Positions 1-8,840 of a DNA stretch of 64,000 bases are shown in pieces. The translations under genes were made by a program, and so were the position numbers. Below the pieces are notes generated by a model. The model was not told where the DNA came from. It saw only the letters and a list, made by a program, of their open reading frames with translations, and did no database searches. The DNA comes from Sphingobacterium sp. SYP-B4668 (GTDB lineage: Bacteria > Bacteroidota > Bacteroidia > Sphingobacteriales > Sphingobacteriaceae), in NCBI RefSeq assembly GCF_027627455.1, contig NZ_CP115483.1, forward strand, positions 4,898,001 to 4,962,000, read 5' to 3'. The stretch's first letter is position 1, and every line of letters begins with the position of its first letter.

Positions 1-78
1 AAATTAGGATTGAAATCGCTATACTATACGCGTACGCGCAAATCGTCTATTGACGAGTGTGTATCCTGTTCGGCATAA
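1..78 (+). CDS. nrdE: Class Ib ribonucleotide reductase large subunit, C-terminal end (partial)
   Basis: Frame 1 is open from the window edge to a TAA at 76-78 and gives 25 residues ending in ...DECVSCSA. The GLKSLYYTR segment followed by a C-terminal CxxC pair matches the tail of NrdE, where the swinging cysteine pair re-reduces the active site from NrdH or thioredoxin. The gene lies 83 bases upstream of nrdF in the same direction, the usual nrdE-nrdF order. Only the tail is visible, so the assignment leans on this motif and on the nrdF neighbour. Confidence 0.85.
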   Translation, partial: KLGLKSLYYTRTRKSSIDECVSCSA

Positions 79-101
79 AAAGAAAAAAAACATAATCATA
101 T

Positions 102-145
102 AGAAGCTGAATATCAACGACTACATTCGTTAGTATTCGGCTTCT
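102..145 (+). promoter_or_regulatory. Hairpin between nrdE and nrdF
   Basis: Bases 102-114 pair with 133-145 (13 bp with one G-U pair, 18-base loop). Only a weak T-rich stretch follows, so it may be a partial terminator or an mRNA processing/stability element that sets the NrdE:NrdF ratio. It ends 16 bases before the nrdF start codon. Confidence 0.5.
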
Positions 146-161
146 TTCAACAAATACCACT

Positions 162-1148
162 ATGAACAAAAAAATAAGAGCAGTCAACTGGAATACCCCG
201 GACAATGATTATGCGTTGATGTTTTGGGAGCAGAATATAAAACAATTTTGGATTGATACGGAATACATACCCTCAAAAGATATCGACAGCTGGAAGGGAT
301 TGAGCTGGGATATGAAAGAGTGTTACAAAAAAGCATTGGGAGGCCTTACTCTTTTAGACACACTACAGAGCCATACGGGGATGCCAAAAATCATTGATCA
401 CATTGATTCCCTACAAAATAAAGCTGTATTGTCTTACATGTGTATGATGGAAGCTATCCATGCCAAATCCTACTCGACTATATTCACCACTGTATCCACG
501 ACCAATGAAATTAACGATGTATTTGGTTGGGTAGAGGAAAATAAACAGCTACAATTTAAAGCGCAGACAATCGATAAATATTACCGATCGATTGACAAAG
601 AGAATCCAACAGACGAAGAGTTGTTCATGGCTTTAGCGGCGTCGGTTTTATTAGAATCTTTCTTATTCTACTCCGGATTTTTCTTACCGCTTTGGTTGTG
701 TGGACAGGGACAAATGGTCGCTTCTGCCGATATCATCAAAAAAATTATTGCCGATGAATCTATCCATGGTATTTTTGTAGGATTAATCGCTCAAGATGTA
801 TATAGAAGGTTACCAAATAAAGAAGAAGTAAAAGGAAGATTCTTGACCCTCTTAAACGAGCTTTACGAAAACGAATTAAAGTATACTGAAGAAATCTATA
901 CAGTTGTAGGATTGACGGCCGAAGTTAAGGAATATGTTCGTTACAATGGAAATAAAGCCTTGATGAATTTAGGTTTTGATCCTATTTTCGAAGTTAAGCA
1001 GGTCAACCCTATTGTACTGAATGGATTGAATACCGAAACAACCCAACATGACTTCTTCTCTAAGAAATCTACGAATTACGAAAAAGCAACCGAGATTGTC
1101 CACTTAATGAATGAGGACTTTCAAATGGATGCTACAGTCAATATCTAA
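162..1148 (+). CDS. nrdF: Class Ib ribonucleotide reductase small subunit
   Basis: NrdF carries the metal-tyrosyl radical cofactor that, with NrdE, converts ribonucleoside diphosphates to deoxyribonucleotides in the cytoplasm. The 328 residues match the usual NrdF length. The diiron/dimanganese ligands are visible: D66, E97 and H100 (ExxH), E165, and E199 and H202 (second ExxH). Y104 in HAKSYS is the likely radical tyrosine. The segment NKALMNLGFDP and the C-terminal acidic tail are typical of class Ib. The ATG has no Shine-Dalgarno, as expected in this phylum. It follows nrdE; nrdI is not visible here and could lie upstream of the window. Confidence 0.95.
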   Translation: MNKKIRAVNWNTPDNDYALMFWEQNIKQFWIDTEYIPSKDIDSWKGLSWDMKECYKKALGGLTLLDTLQSHTGMPKIIDHIDSLQNKAVLSYMCMMEAIHAKSYSTIFTTVSTTNEINDVFGWVEENKQLQFKAQTIDKYYRSIDKENPTDEELFMALAASVLLESFLFYSGFFLPLWLCGQGQMVASADIIKKIIADESIHGIFVGLIAQDVYRRLPNKEEVKGRFLTLLNELYENELKYTEEIYTVVGLTAEVKEYVRYNGNKALMNLGFDPIFEVKQVNPIVLNGLNTETTQHDFFSKKSTNYEKATEIVHLMNEDFQMDATVNI

Positions 1149-1190
1149 CACCAATAGAACGTTCCTACGCGTTCTCAAATGGGCTATACC

Positions 1191-1222
1191 TGAAGGCGTT
1201 CGACGATAGTTGAACGCCTTCA
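1191..1222 (+). terminator. Terminator after nrdF
   Basis: An 11-bp stem (TGAAGGCGTTC pairing with GAACGCCTTCA) has a 10-base loop and is followed by a T-rich stretch, 43 bases after the nrdF stop. Confidence 0.7.
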
Positions 1223-1291
1223 TCATTTATTCATTGGCTACTCTTGCTCAAACCATTTTTCTTACTTAGCTTTATAGTAAAGCCATTGGTT

Positions 1292-1822
1292 ATGAAATAC
1301 TTCATACTCTTCTCTCTATATTTACCCCTTACAGTCCTAGCTCAGGAATTAAAGGTTCATTTTCAAAAAGATAACGACAGAAGTGAGCCCGCTTACTTTG
1401 TCAATAACATCTTCACACAAAAATCTGTGATGTCCACCTTGAAGCCGAATTTAATTGACAGCTTGTATGTAGATAAGCAAGACACAACCATTAATGGGAA
1501 AAAATATGCAGGTAAGATATTTATAAAATTAAAAGAATCGGCTAGCTTTGACAAATCAAACTTGCTAAGTCTTGAAAATATAGATAAGAAATATATTAAA
1601 ACAGCTACAGCCAAAATATACCTAATAGATGGAGTTGTTATCACCGAAAATCCAGCGACCTATTTAGTCGATATCAACAATATTGCGAACATTACTGTCA
1701 CAAAGTTAAACTCAGATGCCGCGAATTTAAAAGATGCCGAGCTAGTATATGTGAACACCCACGAATACCACAAAAAACAATCGATAAGAATTCGTGGAAA
1801 TAACGCCCTTACGGCTAGATAA
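1292..1822 (+). CDS. Small secreted protein of unknown function
   Basis: About 176 residues from the ATG at 1292. The reading frame opens upstream at 1244, but the internal ATG begins a clean signal peptide (MKYFILFSLYLPLTVLAQ, cleavage likely after the Ala before Gln). The mature part is lysine-rich. It contains KIYLIDGVVI and NNIANITV, which loosely resemble short plug or carboxypeptidase-regulatory-like segments of TonB-linked Bacteroidota proteins. I do not recognise a family. It stands alone between the nrdF terminator and a strong bidirectional terminator, so it is probably transcribed by itself; no clear promoter is seen. Confidence 0.6.
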   Translation: MKYFILFSLYLPLTVLAQELKVHFQKDNDRSEPAYFVNNIFTQKSVMSTLKPNLIDSLYVDKQDTTINGKKYAGKIFIKLKESASFDKSNLLSLENIDKKYIKTATAKIYLIDGVVITENPATYLVDINNIANITVTKLNSDAANLKDAELVYVNTHEYHKKQSIRIRGNNALTAR

Positions 1823-1830
1823 AACATCTT

Positions 1831-1876
1831 ATATCTGACAGGGAGTCTTCGTTTGCGAAGACTCCCTGTCAGATAT
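1831..1876. terminator. Bidirectional terminator, perfect 21-bp stem
   Basis: Bases 1831-1851 and 1856-1876 are perfectly complementary with a TTTG loop. It sits between the convergent secreted-protein gene and hutG and overlaps the last codons and stop of hutG (stop at 1869-1871), so the hutG 3' end is itself part of the stem. Confidence 0.8.
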
Positions 1877-2855
1877 CCTTAGATAATAACCTAAAGACTA
1901 AATCTGCGCCCAACTTAGCTGTTCGACTATCAACATCATATAGTGGATTCAGTTCTGCAATATCCAATGAAATCAGTTTTCCACTATGCAGGATACGGTA
2001 GAACATTTGAAAAAAGACATCATCTGGAACAATTCCACAAAAAGCAGTTGCACTAACCCCCGGTGCATATGCCGCAGCAAAGACATCCAAATCCACCGTT
2101 AGATAGACAACATCACACCTCTGGATAAAATTATCTATTTTCCCTAGGTGTTCAGTAATATCATTCTTCATTCGCAACTCATCCGCTAAAATATATTCCA
2201 CACCCAATTCAGTTGCCGTATTGAACAATAATTTGGTATTACTGATTTGTTGTATACCTATAGCCAAATAGGCCATCTCACAGTCCTTACTATCCAAATC
2301 CTGTGCAATTTCATAAAATCCTGTGCCAGATGTAGACGTCCCCCCCTGAGGTGCCCTTAAATCAAAATGAGCATCGAAATTAATAATACCTATTGTACGG
2401 TCAGCTCCGAAACATCGATCAATACCCTGGAAATGACCATATGTAACCTCATGTCCACCACCCAATACAATTGGAAAACCTCCCCCTTTGATAATCAACT
2501 CTACCGCAGCAGCTAAAGCTTGCTGCGCCCGCTCCAAATGGCCATCTAGGCAGACAATACTTCCTCCATCATACAATGCACTTTCATGATGTACTGGCAA
2601 ATTTCGCAATACATCCCGTATAGCTACTGGACCTCCAACAGCCCCTACACGACCTTGATTACGTCTCACACCCTCATCACAACAAAATCCTAACAACACA
2701 TATCCTCCATTCCATGACGGCTTATCTGTACGGAGGTCAGCTACAACAATCCTCTGATGCCAACGAAGATACGCTGTAGAATCACCATCCACTCTCCCTT
2801 CCCAGTCGTTCTCATCCGCTAACTGATAATAGAAAGAATCTAAAATATTTTCCAT
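1869..2855 (-). CDS. hutG: Formimidoylglutamase (arginase/ureohydrolase family)
   Basis: Last step of the histidine pathway: N-formimino-L-glutamate plus water gives glutamate and formamide. Ureohydrolase metal motifs are present: GGGHE (H about 135), NFDAHFD (D161, H163, D165) and TVDLDVF for the two-manganese centre. The frame is open to an ATG at 2891, but that start would overlap hutU by about 30 bases. The ATG at 2855 (MENILDSFYYQ) lies 4 bases after the hutU stop and gives 328 residues, the normal length. It is last in hutH-hutI-hutU-hutG. The alternative agmatinase is unlikely given the operon. Confidence 0.9.
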   Translation of the reverse strand: MENILDSFYYQLADENDWEGRVDGDSTAYLRWHQRIVVADLRTDKPSWNGGYVLLGFCCDEGVRRNQGRVGAVGGPVAIRDVLRNLPVHHESALYDGGSIVCLDGHLERAQQALAAAVELIIKGGGFPIVLGGGHEVTYGHFQGIDRCFGADRTIGIINFDAHFDLRAPQGGTSTSGTGFYEIAQDLDSKDCEMAYLAIGIQQISNTKLLFNTATELGVEYILADELRMKNDITEHLGKIDNFIQRCDVVYLTVDLDVFAAAYAPGVSATAFCGIVPDDVFFQMFYRILHSGKLISLDIAELNPLYDVDSRTAKLGADLVFRLLSKDI

Positions 2856-2859
2856 GTAG

Positions 2860-4866
2860 CTATTGTTTAAATAAGCTTCTGATGGTCTCATCCGCGACCA
2901 AGTGTGCCTGAGTCACCCTAAGCTGACTACTGCGTTCCAATTCTCGTTTTATAGCATCCATTGCTTCCGGATTACGGGCCCAGGCCCTTCTGGCAATACC
3001 ATTGTTCACATCAAAAAACAACATCTGCACCAATTTTTCATCCGCTTGTGCGGTACCATCCAACACCAACCCGAAACCACCGTTGATGACCTCACCCCAT
3101 CCGACACCACCGCCATTATGAATCGATACCCAGGTAGCCCCCCTGAAGCTATCCCCAATGACATTATGAATGGCCATATCAGCCGTAAATTTACTTCCGT
3201 CGTAAATATTACTCGTCTCCCGATAGGGCGAGTCTGTGCCACTTACATCATGATGATCGCGTCCTAAAACAATAGGTGCCGACACCAATCTCTCTCGAAC
3301 AGCTTGATTAAATTTTTCTGCAATTCTAATTCGTCCCTCAGCATCTGCATATAAGATGCGCGCTTGAGAGCCTACCACCAGTGCATTCTCTCCCGCTTCA
3401 CGGATCCATTGGATATTATCATCAAGTTGCTGGCGGATATCCGCAGGAGCATCTTGCTTAAGTTCCAACATTACTTCCAAAGCCAGCTGATCCGTCAAGG
3501 CAAGATCTTCCGGCTTCCCTGAAGTACACACCCATCTAAAAGGACCAAACCCGTAGTCAAAGCACATTGGACCTAAAATATCCTGTACATACGATGGGTA
3601 TTTAAAATCTATACCATTGTCCGCAAACACATCCGCACCTGCCCGGCTAGCTTCCAAAAGAAAGGCATTACCATAATCGAAAAAATAAGTTCCCCTCGCC
3701 GTATGCTTATCTATTGCTTCTACATGCGCAAGCAAAGACTGTTTCACTTTCTGCTCAAATAACTTTGGATTTGAGACAATCAAAGCATTGGACTCTTCAA
3801 AACTAAGACCCATAGGATAGTATCCTCCCGACCAAGGATTGTGTAAAGATGTTTGGTCACTACCCACCGTTACAAAAATATCCGCTTCATAAAAACGCGA
3901 CCATAGCTCCACCACATTCCCGATATAAGCAATAGATACCACTTCCTTTCGATCCATGGCCAATCTCACCCGATTGATCAATGCACCTATCTCCAAAAAC
4001 AACTCATCCACCCATCCCTGTTCATGACGTTTCTTTGCAGCCACAGGATTCACTTCAGCACATACTGTAATACATTTGGCAATATTTCCAGCTTTAGGCT
4101 GGGCTCCACTCATTCCCCCCAAGCCCGATGTCAAGAATAGCTTTCCCCTACTATTATCTCCCAATTCCAACTTCTTACGGAATGCATTCATTACCGTGAT
4201 AGTGGTACCATGTACGATTCCCTGCGGTCCGATGTACATATAGGACCCAGCTGTCATCTGACCATATTGTGTAACGCCCAATGCATTGTAACGCTCCCAA
4301 TCATCAGGTTTAGAATAATTCGATATCATCATTCCATTCGTTACAACGACCCTTGGAGCAGCGGTAGAAGAAGGGAATAATCCCATTGGATGGCCGCTAT
4401 ACATATGCAGCGTCTGTATATCTGTCATATTAGCCAAATATTGCATAGTCAAGCGATATTGTGCCCAGTTCTGAAACACAGCACCATTGCCACCATACGT
4501 AATTAATTCTTCCGGATGCTGGGCCACTGCAGGATCCAAGTTATTCTGAATCATCAGCATGATTGCTGCTGCATGCTTGCTTTCAGCAGGATATTCCTCG
4601 ATGGGTCTAGCATACATCCTATATCTAGGCATAAATCGGTACATGTAAATACGACCATATATATCCAGCTCTTCTAAAAACTCCTTTCCCAACTCCGCGT
4701 GCCAAGATACCGGGAAATAACGCAATGCATTCCGTATCGCTAGTTTTCGTTCCTCCTCAGTCAAGATTGCCTTACGATTTGGAGCATGACTAACCGTTAT
4801 ACTACGCCCTCTTTTCTCAGGTAACCGATTGGGTATTCCTTGTAAAATTTCTTCTTGAAATGTCAT
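2860..4866 (-). CDS. hutU: Urocanate hydratase (long form)
   Basis: Converts urocanate to imidazolone propionate with a tightly bound NAD+. At 668 residues it is longer than the roughly 555-residue proteobacterial/Bacillus enzyme and close to the long Bacteroidota and animal type. Motifs include YGGNGAVFQNW near the start, the NAD-binding GLGGMSGAQP, and FRWVCTSGKPEDL containing the conserved catalytic-region cysteine; DHHDVSGTDSPYRETSN is near the C terminus. The ATG at 4866 is 12 bases after hutI, and the stop is 4 bases before the hutG start, so translation is probably coupled. Confidence 0.96.
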   Translation of the reverse strand: MTFQEEILQGIPNRLPEKRGRSITVSHAPNRKAILTEEERKLAIRNALRYFPVSWHAELGKEFLEELDIYGRIYMYRFMPRYRMYARPIEEYPAESKHAAAIMLMIQNNLDPAVAQHPEELITYGGNGAVFQNWAQYRLTMQYLANMTDIQTLHMYSGHPMGLFPSSTAAPRVVVTNGMMISNYSKPDDWERYNALGVTQYGQMTAGSYMYIGPQGIVHGTTITVMNAFRKKLELGDNSRGKLFLTSGLGGMSGAQPKAGNIAKCITVCAEVNPVAAKKRHEQGWVDELFLEIGALINRVRLAMDRKEVVSIAYIGNVVELWSRFYEADIFVTVGSDQTSLHNPWSGGYYPMGLSFEESNALIVSNPKLFEQKVKQSLLAHVEAIDKHTARGTYFFDYGNAFLLEASRAGADVFADNGIDFKYPSYVQDILGPMCFDYGFGPFRWVCTSGKPEDLALTDQLALEVMLELKQDAPADIRQQLDDNIQWIREAGENALVVGSQARILYADAEGRIRIAEKFNQAVRERLVSAPIVLGRDHHDVSGTDSPYRETSNIYDGSKFTADMAIHNVIGDSFRGATWVSIHNGGGVGWGEVINGGFGLVLDGTAQADEKLVQMLFFDVNNGIARRAWARNPEAMDAIKRELERSSQLRVTQAHLVADETIRSLFKQ

Positions 4867-4878
4867 ACTTTTACATTT

Positions 4879-6138
4879 TTAGTCCAATACTCGTTCTCCA
4901 CCAATCCACACCTCCTCTGGAATCATTTGTCCTTGCAGATAGGTTATTTCCTCAATATGTGCTGTCCTATAAATAGCAAAATCTGCTCTATATCCGGGGG
5001 CTAATACCCCCCTATCCTCCATACCCAATGCAGCCCCAGCACGGCAGGTCAAGCCAGCAAATACTTCTGCATTCGTCAACTTCTCAAACGTAGCCAAAAT
5101 CGATGCCTGTGTCATCAGCTGTCCCATAGGTGCCGATCCAGGGTTCCAATCACTAGCAATAGCTAGACTCGCACCTGCATCCAACAGCTGTCGAGCCGGT
5201 GTGAAGGCACAACCAATACCTAGAGACGCCCCTGGCAATGCTACAGAAACTACATCTGACGCTGCTAATTGTCGAATCTCCCGCTCGCCTGAACACTCCA
5301 AATGATCCGCACTCCTCGCTCCAAACGCTATAGCTACTTCACTACCTGATGTGGAGAACTGGTCTGCATGAACCGTTATATCAAATCCCATTTCTTTCGC
5401 CCGCATAAAGTATGGTTCAATTTGGGCTTTCGAAAAAGCACTTTTTTCTATAAATGCGTCTATCCTGTTTGTTAACCCCTCGGCTTTCAGTATCGGAAAT
5501 AATTCCCTCGCTATCATATCCAGATATTCTGTATGCGTGCCTACATAATCTTTGGGCAACGTATGTGCAGCTAAACAAGTCGGTACGAGTGTTGCCTTAC
5601 AGATAGTCCCCGCCCTCCGAATAGCTCTTAATATTTTCAGCTCTTCCTCCACACTCAAACCATAGCCACTCTTCACTTCAATAGTAGTAATGCCTTGTTT
5701 AATCAGGCTATTTGCTCGTTTCAGAATTAAGAAAACCAATTCCTCCTCACTCGCATCACGAGTATCTTTTACCGTACTCCAAATTCCCCCGCCACTTTCG
5801 GCGATTTCAAGATAGGAGCTTCCCGCATTTCGCATTCCAAAATCACGAGCTCTTGTCCCTGCAAAAGCAATATGGGTGTGCACATCTATCCAGCCCGGTG
5901 TCAGCACCATGTCGTTATCAATAGAGAGTATTGTTGCAGACAACTCTTTAGCTTCATGCTGCAAGACTTCAAAATTACCAATAGCTTTAATCGTTGCGCC
6001 GTCCAACAATATCCCGGCGTCACAAATCACTTTTAAATCCGAATCGTGCAACGCTCCCTTAAGAGGAGTTCCCTCCATCGTCAAAACCTCACTAAAAGGA
6101 CCAATCAGTATATATTGATTTCTATTCATGACCATCAT
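4879..6138 (-). CDS. hutI: Imidazolonepropionase
   Basis: Amidohydrolase-superfamily enzyme that opens the imidazolone ring to give N-formimino-glutamate. The metal-binding HTHIAFAGTR (HxH) lies near residue 87. Other family signatures are SGYGLS, HADQFSTSGS and ASDWNPGSAP with the metal-binding Asp. Its 419 residues fit the family. The ATG at 6138 directly abuts the hutH stop; a second ATG at 6129 (MNRNQYILIG) is equally plausible and changes only three residues. It is second in the hut operon. Confidence 0.95.
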   Translation of the reverse strand: MMVMNRNQYILIGPFSEVLTMEGTPLKGALHDSDLKVICDAGILLDGATIKAIGNFEVLQHEAKELSATILSIDNDMVLTPGWIDVHTHIAFAGTRARDFGMRNAGSSYLEIAESGGGIWSTVKDTRDASEEELVFLILKRANSLIKQGITTIEVKSGYGLSVEEELKILRAIRRAGTICKATLVPTCLAAHTLPKDYVGTHTEYLDMIARELFPILKAEGLTNRIDAFIEKSAFSKAQIEPYFMRAKEMGFDITVHADQFSTSGSEVAIAFGARSADHLECSGEREIRQLAASDVVSVALPGASLGIGCAFTPARQLLDAGASLAIASDWNPGSAPMGQLMTQASILATFEKLTNAEVFAGLTCRAGAALGMEDRGVLAPGYRADFAIYRTAHIEEITYLQGQMIPEEVWIGGERVLD

Positions 6139-7713
6139 TTAATAACTGTCAAACAATTCGCTCCCCTCACCAACATAATCTACACCTTCTTGAGCAGCCA
6201 CCCTTTTGGCTTTATCTAATAGCTCCCCATTACGAACTATAGTCAATGCAGTATCTATTATCACCGACATTGTCTGGTCCTCTTCCACGTGAGGGATTAA
6301 ACTTCTGATATAATCGTGCAAGCCAGCAATTATAGGCGTAGGCCGGAGCGGCGCATGAAAGTCTAAGGCCTGTGCTGCACAGAGCAATTCTATTGCCTGT
6401 ATTTTTTCGACATTATCCAATACCCGCAACAATTTGCGTCCACTAATAGATCCCATACTGACATGGTCTTCCTGCCCTAAAGAAGTCGGAATGCTATCCG
6501 CACTTGCAGGGAAACAAAGCCCCTTATTCTCGCTAGCTAATGCTGCAGTTGTATATTGAAGAATCATAAATCCAGAGTTGAGCCCAGTTGACTTTAACAA
6601 TAATTTAGGGACATTCGGCGTATCTCCCTCTAACGATAGATAGATTCTCCTGTCCGCAATATTTCCTATTTCTGAAGTCGCCAAGCAAGCATAATCCAAA
6701 GCCATTGCAAGTGGTTGTCCATGAAAATTCCCTCCACTAATTGTCAATCTATCGTTAATTAAAACAGGATTATCCGTGACCGAATTGATTTCAATCTCCA
6801 CCAATTCTTTCAAGTGAAGCCACGCTGTACGAGAAGCACCATGTACCTGAGGGATACAACGCAGTGAATAAGGATCCTGCACGCGCGAGCAATTGGCATG
6901 AGATGTAACTATTTCAGACCCTTCCAATAGATTAAAGATAGTACTCGCTACAAACTTATTTCCCCCATAAGGTCTTAAATCGTGGAGTTCCTTAAAGAAA
7001 GGCTTAATGGATGCATTCATCCCTTCAAGCATTAAGGTCGCAATCAAGTCTCCCTGCATCAAGGTTTGATGCAATTTGACTACCCCCATGACCGCATGTG
7101 CAGCTATAAATTGTGTCCCGTTGATTAAAGCTAGCCCCTCTTTGGCTGCCAGATGCAAAGGAGCAATCCCCATTTCAATTAACAATGTTGAAGTCTCGCG
7201 CACCTCATTTTTGTAGTATACTTGTCCCAAACCGATTAAGGGCAAAAACAGATGAGAAAGCGGCGCTAAATCTCCTGAAGCACCAACCGACCCTTGTTTA
7301 GGCACCAACGGAATTACGTCATGATCTATATGCCAAATAATACGATCGATTGTACTTTCCTGTACACCTGAAAATCCTTGCGCCAACGCATGAGCCTTCA
7401 AAATCAACATCAACTTGGAAAGCTCTTGATCAATAGGCTCTCCAATACCTACCGCGTGGCTTTTTAGAATATTCTCCTGTAATAACTTCGTATCTGTAGA
7501 ATTTATCATCGTAGTACATAGTGGCCCAAAACCAGTATTGATACCATAGACAACCTCATCTGAAGCAACAATTCTTTCTACAATCTTAGCACTCTGTTGC
7601 ACACGTACTCTATAAGATGAAGATAGCTCCGCACGGATTTTCCCTTTCGCAATAGCCAGGGCAGTTGATGTCTTTAGATGATCTTCACCGTAATGGAATA
7701 TTGATTTTATCAT
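6139..7713 (-). CDS. hutH: Histidine ammonia-lyase
   Basis: Removes ammonia from L-histidine to give urocanate, the committed step of the pathway. The A145-S146-G147 triad in GSVGASGDLAPLSH forms the self-generated MIO electrophile. YGINTGFG with the catalytic Tyr (about residue 56) and FHGQP are also present. Its 524 residues are normal for HAL. It is the first gene of hutHIUG; the ATG at 7713 faces the divergent LysR gene. I see no good TTTG/TAnnTTTG promoter in front of it, which fits an activator-dependent promoter. Confidence 0.96.
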   Translation of the reverse strand: MIKSIFHYGEDHLKTSTALAIAKGKIRAELSSSYRVRVQQSAKIVERIVASDEVVYGINTGFGPLCTTMINSTDTKLLQENILKSHAVGIGEPIDQELSKLMLILKAHALAQGFSGVQESTIDRIIWHIDHDVIPLVPKQGSVGASGDLAPLSHLFLPLIGLGQVYYKNEVRETSTLLIEMGIAPLHLAAKEGLALINGTQFIAAHAVMGVVKLHQTLMQGDLIATLMLEGMNASIKPFFKELHDLRPYGGNKFVASTIFNLLEGSEIVTSHANCSRVQDPYSLRCIPQVHGASRTAWLHLKELVEIEINSVTDNPVLINDRLTISGGNFHGQPLAMALDYACLATSEIGNIADRRIYLSLEGDTPNVPKLLLKSTGLNSGFMILQYTTAALASENKGLCFPASADSIPTSLGQEDHVSMGSISGRKLLRVLDNVEKIQAIELLCAAQALDFHAPLRPTPIIAGLHDYIRSLIPHVEEDQTMSVIIDTALTIVRNGELLDKAKRVAAQEGVDYVGEGSELFDSY

Positions 7714-7777
7714 ATGCGCGATTTGATTTTATAATGGATGCACTTCTGCTACGTTGAATTCAATAGAAGAGAAGCTT

Positions 7778-7806
7778 TTATCAAATTTACCAGCTATATT
7801 TGATAA
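7778..7806. promoter_or_regulatory. LysR-type T-N11-A operator between hutH and the LysR gene
   Basis: TTATCAAAT (7778-7786) and ATTTGATAA (7798-7806) are a perfect 9-bp inverted repeat separated by exactly 11 bases, the canonical LysR-family T-N11-A layout. It is 65-93 bases upstream of the hutH start and just upstream of the LysR ATG at 7841, so it can serve both activation of hut and autoregulation. It also argues against the longer TTG-initiated LysR frame that would run through it. Confidence 0.8.
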
Positions 7807-7840
7807 TCAGAAATACCAAAAAAGTCAAGAATTGATAACT

Positions 7841-8737
7841 ATGAGTAATCAAATAGAATTAAGGCATCTCATCTATTTTAGTGTATTAGCCGAAGAACTA
7901 CATTTTCGGAAAGCATCCGAACGACTTTTTATCTCACAACCCGGTCTTACAAGGCAGATTAAGCAGATGGAGGACATCTATCAAGCTCGCCTCTTCGAAA
8001 GAGGTAAACGCGCGGTCCACCTTACCCGCGCCGGAGCATTCCTAAAGACAGAGGTTGATATTCTCATGAGTCAGTTGGACAATATCCGTGTACAAATAAA
8101 AAAAATAGCCGATGGGAAGATTACCGACCTCTCTATTGGATTCATTGGTTCTGCTGCACAAAGTATTATGCCCGACCTCCTATCTCGTCTCAATGAAGAC
8201 TTTCCATTAATCGAGGTCAGTATGAATGAACTTCCTAACAATACACAAGTCCACTTTCTTCAAACCAATAAATTAGACTTTGGATTCGTCCGAACTGCGG
8301 TACCTCCTCTCGGTCTATTGATGAAAAAAATCGGAGATGAATCTTTCTCATTAGTCATCCCGAAAGATTACCCCATACAACTACACAATTTCGTCTCTCT
8401 GACACAATTTAAAGATGAATCCTTTATCTTATTCTCCCGAGATTATGGGAATGCCTACTACGAGCTCGTCATGAGTATCTTCAGCGACCATGGTTTCATT
8501 CCCCAAGTACATCATAAGACCGTAAATGCACTAAGTATTTTCAAACTCGTAGAAAAAGGACTCGGAGTTGCCATCGTACCAACCTCTCTAAAGATTGGAT
8601 ATGATATCCCCGTCAATTTTATTGAGTTGGCACATCTTCCACAACGAAGTCAATTATCCCTGCTTTGGAATCCAAAAAATAGAAACTCTGGAATCCCCGC
8701 ACTCTTAGAAGTATTAGAAAAATCTATTCATCCGTAA
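7841..8737 (+). CDS. LysR-family transcriptional regulator, probable hut activator
   Basis: A winged HTH at residues about 5-64 (LRHLIYFSVLAEELHF, then ERLFISQPGLTRQIKQ) is followed by a periplasmic-binding-protein-like effector domain (about 90-290). It is 298 residues from the ATG at 7841, typical of the family. The frame extends upstream only to a TTG and across the operator, so I reject that start. Divergent orientation to hutH with a shared T-N11-A box is the classic layout for a LysR regulator and its target. The effector is inferred to be histidine or urocanate. HutC and HutP are the usual hut regulators elsewhere, so a LysR type is a variation. Confidence 0.88.
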   Translation: MSNQIELRHLIYFSVLAEELHFRKASERLFISQPGLTRQIKQMEDIYQARLFERGKRAVHLTRAGAFLKTEVDILMSQLDNIRVQIKKIADGKITDLSIGFIGSAAQSIMPDLLSRLNEDFPLIEVSMNELPNNTQVHFLQTNKLDFGFVRTAVPPLGLLMKKIGDESFSLVIPKDYPIQLHNFVSLTQFKDESFILFSRDYGNAYYELVMSIFSDHGFIPQVHHKTVNALSIFKLVEKGLGVAIVPTSLKIGYDIPVNFIELAHLPQRSQLSLLWNPKNRNSGIPALLEVLEKSIHP

Positions 8738-8759
8738 CTTTTTCATGATATTAAAGTTA

Positions 8760-8773
8760 GGCAATCGATTGCC
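8760..8773. repeat. Perfect 14-bp palindrome upstream of the M60 gene
   Basis: GGCAATCGATTGCC is fully self-complementary. It lies between the LysR stop and the M60 peptidase, about 37 bases before a -7-like box. It could be a regulator site or a weak terminator arm; no T run follows. Confidence 0.4.
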
Positions 8774-8809
8774 CGTCCCTAGTCCTTAAAGATAGCACAA
8801 GAGATTAGA

Positions 8810-8817
8810 TATATTTG
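8810..8817 (+). promoter_or_regulatory. -7 box (TATATTTG) for the M60 peptidase gene
   Basis: TATATTTG matches the Bacteroidota -7 consensus TAnnTTTG and ends 23 bases before the ATG at 8841. No TTTG is found at the expected -33 distance, so the promoter may need an activator. Confidence 0.45.
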
Positions 8818-8840
8818 GGTTTGATATACTTAATCTTGTT

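Noticed and set aside
7754..7840. Longer LysR reading frame starting at TTG 7754
   Set aside because: It would run through the T-N11-A operator and add residues absent from LysR proteins; the ATG at 7841 fits the family.
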